Assembly (NCBI GenBank): GCA_963281255.1
Contig: OY725496.1
Coordinates: 3,821,723 to 3,885,722 of the forward strand
From: Aphrocallistes beatrix
Taxonomy: Eukaryota > Porifera > Hexactinellida > Sceptrulophora > Aphrocallistidae
Direction: 5' to 3'
Length of the DNA stretch: 64,000 bases
A program made the position numbers and the translations under genes. Shown one piece after another: positions 61,801-64,000 of the stretch. Position 1 is the stretch's first letter. Every line of letters starts with the position of its first letter. A model generated the notes under the pieces. The model had not been told where the DNA came from, did not search any database, and saw nothing but the letters and a program-made list of their open reading frames with translations.

Positions 61801-63611
61801 GAGTGTGAAAGTGGCATTTATATTCGTGAGGGGGTACTGTGTGGCATTTTAGGTCTTAATCCTACTTAGCAGCTTTTAGGTCTTATTCCTACTTCAAATT
61901 AGGTCTTATTCCGGCGATTCATATACATACACATTAATCGAGTTTTAAAATAATAATATGTAACTCAATATCTTGATTTAGAATCAATAGGACAGTCTCC
62001 TGTAATTGGGAGATTGTAGTTGGAAATTGCACTTGTATTTGATGCTTGATAGACTTCTATTTGACTTAATATTATTCCTAACTAATATTTCAAGTAAGGT
62101 AGAGGATGCAGGAAGGTTCTGTGACTTCTGTCGCTCGAGACTACAATAATATTACCAAAGTACAAAAATCTAATTGTCAATGGGGGGCTAAACCTGGAAT
62201 GTTACAAGCACCAAAGTCTCTAGCTTTAGAAATGAAGTCAGGGGATATCTACATAGCGGATGCGCTCAATTCGAGGATCCAGGTTTTTGACAGAAATCTG
62301 GACTATTCATTTCATTTTCCAACACAAGACTTTAAATACCCGTGGGGAATATGTATCAAAGATTATCTCGTATTCACAACTCAAAAGAATGACAATAAAA
62401 TAAAAATATTCCACCTGGATGGAACTTACATCACAGGAAGAGAGAATTCTGAATCGATGGTGAAATACAATGCTGAGGAACCAATGGGAATAGCAGTGGA
62501 TTATGACAACTCTACGTTTATTTGCGACTCTGGGAACAGGCGCATCTTAGTGCTCCAACCTACTCTACCAATTGTTACTGACCTTCAAATTGGAGATGTG
62601 GTGCCAGTAGATGTCAAAATGCACAGACACCATTTGGTTGTCTTGACAACCAATAATCTAACATCCGGAAACGTAGGCTGTCATTGTAGCATTAAAATCT
62701 TATTTCGTTCAGGAGAATTCTTTAAAGAAATAAAATTATCCGAAGTTATTTCCAAGAGTCCGCAATTCTTAGCCATAGACCGTTTTGACAATCTATTTGT
62801 CACCAGTCCAGAGCTCGGAGGATCCAACATTTCGCGCACTGGAGTTATCTATATTTATGGTTGGGATGGAAAACTGATCAAGAAGCTAGCGAATCTGTTC
62901 AAGAATATAAAGGGAATTGCTGTCGATAAGAACTGCAACATAATCAACGTCTGTGAGATAGATGTAGGGAGGCTGAAAATATTGTGAGTGTGTGCTCACG
63001 AGAAGTCAATAAAATGAATTGTACTTTTTGTTAATAATTAGCTTGTCTGAAACACATTTTATTATTTATTATTTATCATGTTCAAATTGTGTTAATAAAC
63101 GTTAGGTTTGTAGAGGCAAGTCTAGTTAACACAGCAGAAACTCGCAAAACTGGGCACTTTTCCGGTTTGAGAGTCTCTACTGTAAAATTTAGATACATTA
63201 TATTTAATCAATTTATTGATAAAATGCTCAAAAAAATTAAGAAGAAAAACTTACAAATGTAAAGTGACTCCGAGATCTCTAAGCTGCTTCACAGATAACA
63301 GCGGAGATATGATGTCCTGACCCAGTCTATCGTAAACCAACACCTAGAGCATACACCAATGTTCACACAGATATTGAAATCAATTTAGACCCTTCCGAGT
63401 TGATCTTTCTAAATCGGTTGGTGGAAGAGGACAAACACACAAGAAACACAACTATTCATTGGAACGAAGAGACCGTGAAAACGGTCAGACTGGTCGGATC
63501 ATCATTTCCTGAATGCAAAATAAATTAGTCTTTGTGCTACCTTCCAGATAGGCTGAGATAGGACTGAGGCATCCGATTTCTCATTTAAATTCAGCATTTG
63601 TTTGAGTGTTT
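43847..63611 (-). CDS. SCFD1: SLY1/SCFD1, Sec1/Munc18-family ER-Golgi fusion factor, host of six nested genes
   Basis: 25 minus-strand exons: 63541-63611, 63255-63343, 59028-59118, 58833-58955, 55349-55436, 55153-55242, 55021-55076, 54815-54900, 54649-54748, 54483-54549, 52474-52531, 52312-52402, 52167-52246, 52012-52093, 51870-51929, 51397-51433, 51255-51322, 51020-51171, 50869-50947, 50754-50807, 50644-50693, 47848-47875, 44460-44525, 44090-44161 and 43847-43885. Phases agree at every junction, giving about 625 residues; human SCFD1 has about 642. SLY1 binds syntaxin-5-type SNAREs. Diagnostic blocks are YDRLGQDIISPLLSVK, APAVYFLLPTEENI, DRQIDLATPLHHTWTYQAL, EGVKNLV, NLPVTRITD, YFDPKLR and VGGGNYTEYQNL. 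The first coding exon was not fixed; an in-frame ATG at 63631-63633 is one option. The large introns hold other genes. Confidence 0.92.
44694..44785 (+). repeat. end module of GC-hairpin element
   Basis: GAGGTGTGAAAATTTCGCTT through TTCTTCAATCAATTCGGAC matches the module at 29232-29345. It opens the repeat block in the SLY1 intron 44526-47847. Confidence 0.75.
44817..45028. repeat. 12-bp palindrome-rich tandem repeat
   Basis: About seventeen units of the form ACACGTGTTGCA or ACACATGTAGCA. ACACGTGT and ACATGT are palindromes and TTGCAA links units, so each strand reads almost alike. Open frames on both strands (VATHVATR-type peptides) are by-products of the period and should not be called genes. 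Confidence 0.95.
45029..45800 (-). repeat. 140-bp satellite array (locus B), inverted relative to locus A
   Basis: Six monomers; CAACGGTT recurs at about 45032, 45173, 45314, 45455, 45596 and 45736, 140-141 bp apart. Each holds GGGGTGTAGATTTCGAATAT, the reverse complement of the locus A motif. The unit includes GTTTACTTTTG...AAAGTAAAC, a small hairpin. Locus B monomers share variants not seen at locus A. Confidence 0.92.
45867..45995 (-). repeat. GC-rich hairpin element copy with terminal module
   Basis: Minus-strand copy of the hairpin (CAAGCGCACTTCGCTTGC start on the minus strand; stems GACAC/GTGTC and CCGCAG/CTGCGG). Next to it, at 45969-45995, is ATTAATCGAGTTTTACTAGT, the same terminal module that ends the 25331-25879 element. 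Together with 44694-45866 it may form one composite element of about 1.3 kb. Confidence 0.8.
46194..47636 (-). CDS. PIGS: PIG-S, GPI transamidase subunit, nested in a SLY1 intron
   Basis: Single-exon frame of 480 residues on the same strand as its host. PIG-S belongs to the ER complex that attaches GPI anchors to proteins. The N-terminal membrane segment (about 20-36) ends in the conserved VWWKTTEIPRAALPY, and a large luminal domain follows. A second membrane segment lies at the C-terminus after LLYFPDDQKYAIYVPLFLPI, the usual two-pass layout. VEDWGSLLL and NPWFYKQTHCYHNTAKKSL also fit the family. It lies in the 3.3-kb intron 44526-47847, beside the locus B satellite array. Confidence 0.93.
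   Translation of the reverse strand: METQKRVESRNEAEQNRAALLILTFVIAIGIPVWWKTTEIPRAALPYKEISDLPDLDREFKLKFIIVKQELIPEAEVISFREDLVLIWDSVRSYSNISLEVVIASSLPLSVNPNEMMLLLKHCSSSDKIYLITSSLDVCWRDETKQALLQFFSNYTQSLISRKLHSKCLFPSVHGVQVSFTFILPFEARDTMIPPFYDDVNAFFEHSILPLREFLNVTTDSQIYHFSLIPEFIHRGKNGFYISQRNISQVVNNIESNLNSYTSRRHKINFLVYTPTKEFLPLYLQEDGTDNIFFSAMVEDWGSLLLTGSDMESNYTSILSPVIHYLKLELKFPYIINNDIELSDPTSTFTKLELNPWFYKQTHCYHNTAKKSLNALTQSLSETQNMFINTDIQQATLSALAHLELCREEYKKGNLQTAHSRCKEGWEESEKAYYDPSIIKLLYFPDDQKYAIYVPLFLPIGVILLRSVPRLWRWMRGVDR
48056..50374 (-). CDS. FG/SP-rich nucleoporin-like protein, nested in a SLY1 intron
   Basis: Single-exon frame of 772 residues; the second ATG (50317) gives 753 and may be the real start. 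The first 100 residues are charged and helical (RDKRVKGFKKQMAPLPWYTAQQAEAVEREQ). Acidic and Ser/Pro-rich segments follow. From about 480 there are scattered hydrophobic FG-like patches (FAFLSQ, SLFKLP, NFNFGQ, SPFGVPGG), and the end is strongly basic (PSQVKKRRK). This resembles the FG tails of Nup153 or POM121, but there is no membrane segment or zinc finger, so the assignment is tentative. Overlapping frames on both strands are compositional shadows. It lies in intron 47876-50643, on the host strand. Confidence 0.65.
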   Translation of the reverse strand: MLQESFPKTLRSLSIIFVQMSSLSSSRPVSLVASILLNPANRDKRVKGFKKQMAPLPWYTAQQAEAVEREQKQVRESRDLDSSSDLLLQRLKQKDMKMKRTLSQFLLEEDDTESVSEAKKSKTSTVSPESLSPPPRISSKDSSPPPDPDTKTDPPTTEQKTASGRYILDDDSDIDPREYELIIMEAKLNRSNYSENFTETDLQTTANSISGIECLSEETDLDKTGDSETREKTEVRSSTETESNEKEADNSKHTPDSSLAVTLTEEEVAEVTRHQFMLSYQSMCHVLGVSQEEGDKVLKSWQDSKDKPSGILKTPTEKFGTRPDTPVSDSPLSSQSQEKVVSFCLPTRKESTSPPAPDSRSPPLPQPSENQEPSTPALTTVSPPQGGLMSTPVLSGPSSTQTGTLPPALLSKPPPLPKDISIILAAVSQPISFSLPSTSHALSIPTQTSTPMVPSIVSSSVWPPKTQAQQAFSVLPKPTPNPTILPDNKPQPPLLTDSSVPSRPELPPAVKQSDSPFAFLSQKKPTTQPQSLLTSQTMFPAPHTTNQSSHSLFKLPNSPSQPQLTIPQSSSNASSSFFQTTSTPIQRGLAPQSSQDIFKTPNLSLFNKPMDKPSKPFHNLEISYSIPTSSSSIFPPPTPTPTQTTQPFSAPSESPVPNLFKRQHATAFSSPEPSSSSLPSKSTSPLQLGLVSNPSGNFAFKQTPNTQGTNFASNVPLNFNFGQSTAQKTSLFQGAGEINPSPFGVPGGAPYRSTGPRRATPSRPSQVKKRRK
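51551..51610. repeat. poly-C and (AAAT)n tracts
   Basis: A run of C (about 51552-51562) and an AAAT run (51590-51607) in the SLY1 intron 51434-51869. The rest of that intron is AT-rich and featureless. Confidence 0.8.
52728..52780. repeat. perfect 16-bp-stem hairpin
   Basis: CAACTCATTAAGTATG (52732-52747) is repeated exactly inverted at 52759-52774, with an 11-base loop. The pairing extends outwards with one mismatch. It lies in the SLY1 intron 52532-54482, upstream of ABHD12. It may be a tiny hairpin MITE or an RNA structure. Confidence 0.85.
53169..54209 (+). CDS. ABHD12: ABHD12-like serine hydrolase, nested in a SLY1 intron
   Basis: Single-exon frame of 346 residues opposite in strand to SLY1. 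The N-terminal membrane anchor (about 19-40) is followed by an alpha/beta hydrolase fold. YSHGNAGSR (120-128) forms the oxyanion region, GHSLGS places the nucleophile at S194, HAQSD the acid at D283, and NTGHNG the base at H322. ABHD12 hydrolyses lysophosphatidylserine and monoacylglycerols on ER membranes; FDYRGYADSPG and ECPFLN match it. ABHD13 or other members are less likely. The gene lies entirely within the 1.95-kb intron 52532-54482. Confidence 0.9.
   Translation: MRNLQLKRSMVVFKQINRSSLLLIALNSLFLFGYVLFPLTVRSSISLQYELAFMYRINLPLFGNLDNPSQFGLHNSYSLKITHDLCENIGAWHILPHNSTLANTDPAHPRFGRYGPVILYSHGNAGSRALYHRLDSYQFMARKGYEVVAFDYRGYADSPGSVSEVGVVNDTLSVYKFVLEHLEPGATVYLWGHSLGSAIVIQAMHRLLIEQPKVQVPDGVILECPFLNFYEAAYHYPLFWVYRIIPPYSDWLMRGRMIEFDSDNKIPHLAAELPILIVHAQSDFVIPHWQGEALYRVANLSGDMQLGVPKCLRFGSLPNTGHNGCASSVELDGHLDEFVLNCTKSI
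55634..56460 (+). mobile_element. hAT transposon, internally deleted copy, in a SLY1 intron
   Basis: 827 bp. The right end reads CAGGGGCGGATCCAGG outwards-in; the left end has CATACGCGGATCCAGG, differing at three bases. Flanks GGCACCAT and GGGACCAT form an 8-bp target duplication with one mismatch. G-runs and C-runs lie just inside both ends. The interior codes only the transposase C-terminus. Confidence 0.9.
55755..56234 (+). pseudogene. hAT transposase C-terminal fragment
   Basis: An open frame of 159 codons, starting after an in-frame stop (or a CTTTAG splice acceptor), encodes the hAT dimerisation region. PVTSATVERANSALAYVK and ELRSSMGEERLNDLILLYVH are the family signature; the type resembles zinc-finger-MYM-like hAT transposases. 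The DNA-binding and most catalytic parts are absent, so it cannot mobilise itself. Confidence 0.88.
56952..58190 (-). CDS. 7TM-like orphan membrane protein, nested in a SLY1 intron
   Basis: Single-exon frame of 412 residues. A first hydrophobic stretch (about 7-33) may be a signal peptide. A short presumed outside region (34-82) has two Cys (C59, C68) and N-x-S/T sites. Then come about seven membrane segments near 85-107, 113-137, 155-180, 197-219, 235-262, 286-308 and 355-377, and a basic, Ser-rich tail. This matches a receptor-like 7TM layout, but no DRY, NPxxY or Frizzled motif was seen, so no family is assigned. It is on the host strand in intron 55437-58832, next to the hAT relic. Confidence 0.7.
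   Translation of the reverse strand: MKLRNSFIFVTLVIFVVFILLLTITPLLVLNFKPQLITDLVSNDTLYEIIHKNISIQTCPYPLILNDFCQLPDYTNSPEWRISSLFSAIVFLLINIFLLIIWITYRTLWRSVFLALIVIIFTSILLSILFIIAAYHKIDHLILQDTRWYEQLIGFCLHFQLIGFFLWLNCHLSHVIYILLFPSVRSPLNECCAGFSKLVIALLVSLLLPSINMIFLNGYSMLTFLPLPKKLNGLLFLLILPLCFLNASIIILTALLIIIIKRVEKSVGVSNAIWYKPLAVYMNKMFVFFVLGSLLLDLLLSISMIVKNHEFVLASPDNLFYLAISIRYNSNSGVSLDSEHIYRLDRSLRVLNISYLPLLIWPFCLLCFELGFSWTTLSKVTRKWIGRVHKTIKMAFTPLRSSEQDSALPSSA
58577..58620. repeat. (TA)n microsatellite
   Basis: TA run with one CG interruption in the SLY1 intron between its exons 4 and 5. No other feature is nearby. Confidence 0.9.
59193..59350 (+). repeat. short, internally deleted GC-hairpin element
   Basis: Starts AAGCGCGCTTCG and jumps straight to TGCCCGCAGGG, lacking the central stem, then ends with TTCTTCAATCAATCG near 59325. 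It lies just upstream of SLY1 exon 59028-59118, inside the intron. Confidence 0.7.
59982..61193 (-). CDS. PLP-dependent group II decarboxylase, bacterial histidine/serine-decarboxylase type
   Basis: Single-exon frame of 403 residues on the SLY1 strand. Motifs for the pyridoxal phosphate site are intact: TSGGTEGN (97-104), the stacking His in ESHFSVEKA (H129), HVDAAF with D221, and the Schiff-base Lys in SGYKWHG (K253). Length and NGEIDY, LGTTMKGACDNI and STRKGFNAL resemble the compact PLP histidine decarboxylases of bacteria and the plant serine decarboxylases. They do not resemble the longer animal HDC/AADC family. Substrate is unproven: histidine, serine or another amino acid. The lack of introns and the family suggest horizontal transfer. 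It shares intron 59119-63254 with the NHL gene. Confidence 0.85.
   Translation of the reverse strand: MQNTEIEKYINKLQIKYSNLHTLQQEFGYPANFKDLQTLNEAKFQIGKTLPIIKNTGQSLNYETVDMISSLEEESELILELIGPWGGNKENTWAYITSGGTEGNLAGFKFGIKAFPGVKPILLYSIESHFSVEKAIELTKESLRACLQIPTLRNGEIDYKQIIPAVKYIIGQKPSPQDIPPVIVIATLGTTMKGACDNITLILDTLYSIGLTREKIFIHVDAAFNGGFWHLDKHNPKYKIGVEFNSIAISGYKWHGCDVCGLFAMFQEKAQFQVEGFREYLMCQDIGIVSTRKGFNALTWMIRYLQFDWQVEYNTCQKNVKFAEDRFHQVGIQTFINPASLIICTPELPKFIRAKYVLASYNDLHLGRMSHIVVCPHVTEERFEVFFKDLATCIDEVVKEFHQ
61690..61955. repeat. inverted and direct repeat block ending in the terminal module
   Basis: GAAGTAGGAATAAGAAC (near 61728) recurs inverted as GTCTTATTCCTACTTC (near 61881), and AGGTCTTA(A/T)TCC appears three times. 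The block ends with CATTAATCGAGTTTTAAAAT at about 61931, the terminal module of the GC-hairpin family. It is a probable decayed element in the SLY1 intron. Confidence 0.55.
62106..62987 (+). CDS. NHL-repeat beta-propeller protein, nested in a SLY1 intron
   Basis: Single-exon frame of 293 residues opposite in strand to SLY1. It is made of NHL-type repeats: LQAPKSLALEMKSGDIYIAD then NSRIQVFD, EEPMGIAVDYDNSTFICD then NRRILVLQ, and SPQFLAIDRFDNLFVTS. These should form most of a six-bladed propeller, a binding platform. There is no RING, B-box or signal peptide, so it is a propeller-only protein unlike TRIM2/3 or BRAT. Partner and role are unknown. An AATAAA at 63008-63013 could end its transcript. 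It shares the 4.1-kb intron with the decarboxylase. Confidence 0.8.
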   Translation: MQEGSVTSVARDYNNITKVQKSNCQWGAKPGMLQAPKSLALEMKSGDIYIADALNSRIQVFDRNLDYSFHFPTQDFKYPWGICIKDYLVFTTQKNDNKIKIFHLDGTYITGRENSESMVKYNAEEPMGIAVDYDNSTFICDSGNRRILVLQPTLPIVTDLQIGDVVPVDVKMHRHHLVVLTTNNLTSGNVGCHCSIKILFRSGEFFKEIKLSEVISKSPQFLAIDRFDNLFVTSPELGGSNISRTGVIYIYGWDGKLIKKLANLFKNIKGIAVDKNCNIINVCEIDVGRLKIL

Positions 63612-63856
63612 CTAGATAAGAATATACAAGCATAAAACATCTGTCAGTGAGAGTAAAACTAGAAAATAAATCAACAAAATATAATTCATTTACGAATGTC
63701 CCAAATATGTAAATCAGTAAGAAAATATGGCAGAAAGAGTTCAAATAACAATCTTTAATTCAAAGTATGGCTACAGATATAGGATCGCATTAGTTAATAT
63801 CAGTTCTAAACATTAAACATCTCATCAAAGTTATCAATTCATTGCAGCCATACATT

Positions 63857-64000
63857 TCAGAGAATGGATGCGAATCTAGGTGGTGACTCCCTACTCAGCT
63901 GCCAGAGCTTCTCACTAATTAATTCCGCGTGTGACACCACCTTATTAATTTTCGTGCCCCCCATGTGAATCAGGTACAGCTCCAGCACCACTCCATCCTT
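63857..64000 (-). CDS. C-terminal end of an unrecognised gene (runs off the window)
   Basis: Minus-strand frame of 47 codons plus stop, open to the window edge, with VVLELYLIHMGGTKINKVVS and KLWQLSRESPPRF. It reads like folded, helical protein. No family was recognised. It ends about 245 bp before the first resolved SLY1 exon. SLY1's missing first exon could lie between them. Confidence 0.5.
   Translation of the reverse strand, partial: KDGVVLELYLIHMGGTKINKVVSHAELISEKLWQLSRESPPRFASIL

Noticed and set aside
63502..63744. 80-codon frame taken as the SLY1 first exon
   Set aside because: Only the part from 63611 down matches SLY1; an acceptor TATCTAG precedes it and the upstream residues look intronic.

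Overview
This window is nuclear DNA from an animal. The introns are GT-AG with one GC-AG exception, the background is AT-rich, and the gene set is metazoan: a HECTD1-type ubiquitin ligase, a Fos/ATF3-like bZIP factor, a heterotrimeric G alpha, OTUB1, FHIT, ABCD4, PIG-S and ABHD12. The density of genes nested in introns resembles what has been reported for ctenophores. The species is not proven from this window, so treat that as a suggestion. No rRNA, tRNA or CRISPR array was recognised by eye.

Layout. 1-3463 (+): last four exons of a HECTD1-like E3 ligase. 4722-5798 (-): four-exon bZIP gene. 6279-6956 (+): degenerate Rab-like GTPase. 6957-13822: mostly intergenic, with one coiled-coil gene (-) and several small foldback or tandem repeats. 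13823-16653: EBNA1BP2 (+) and G alpha (-), convergent. 18073-24392 (+): SLC25A11 (11 exons), spermidine synthase (1 exon), OTUB1 (8 exons). 24771-25327: small membrane protein. 25331-29400: repeat island with GC-rich hairpin elements, a 140-bp satellite and a pogo-type MITE. 29817-33309: FHIT (+), with SDHD nested on the other strand, then ERG28 (-). 33615-42285 (+): ABCD4 in 19 exons, with three genes nested in its introns (ERAL1, a two-CNB-domain protein, and an unrecognised 203-residue protein). 42728-43630 (+): UBAC2. 43847 to about 63611 (-): SLY1/SCFD1 in at least 25 exons over about 20 kb. Its introns hold PIG-S, an FG-type nucleoporin-like gene, ABHD12, a 7TM-like gene, a bacterial-type PLP decarboxylase, an NHL-repeat gene, a hAT transposon relic and a satellite array. 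63857-64000 (-): C-terminal end of another gene.

The main result is architectural. Ten genes sit inside introns of three hosts (FHIT, ABCD4, SLY1). The hosts are cut into many small exons, while the nested genes are intronless, apart from ERAL1 with two exons. Several nested genes belong to ancient, usually single-copy families (SDHD, ERAL1, PIG-S), so these copies may be the working ones. The exon models were built by hand from reading frame, phase and similarity to remembered families. Phases agree across FHIT, ERG28, SLC25A11, OTUB1, ABCD4 and SLY1, but no transcript data were available.

Functionally the genes are mostly housekeeping: ER-Golgi fusion (SLY1), GPI anchoring (PIG-S), ER ubiquitin handling (UBAC2), sterol synthesis (ERG28), mitochondria (SDHD, ERAL1, SLC25A11), polyamines, ribosome biogenesis (EBNA1BP2) and signalling (G alpha). 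The nesting does not obviously group genes of one pathway.
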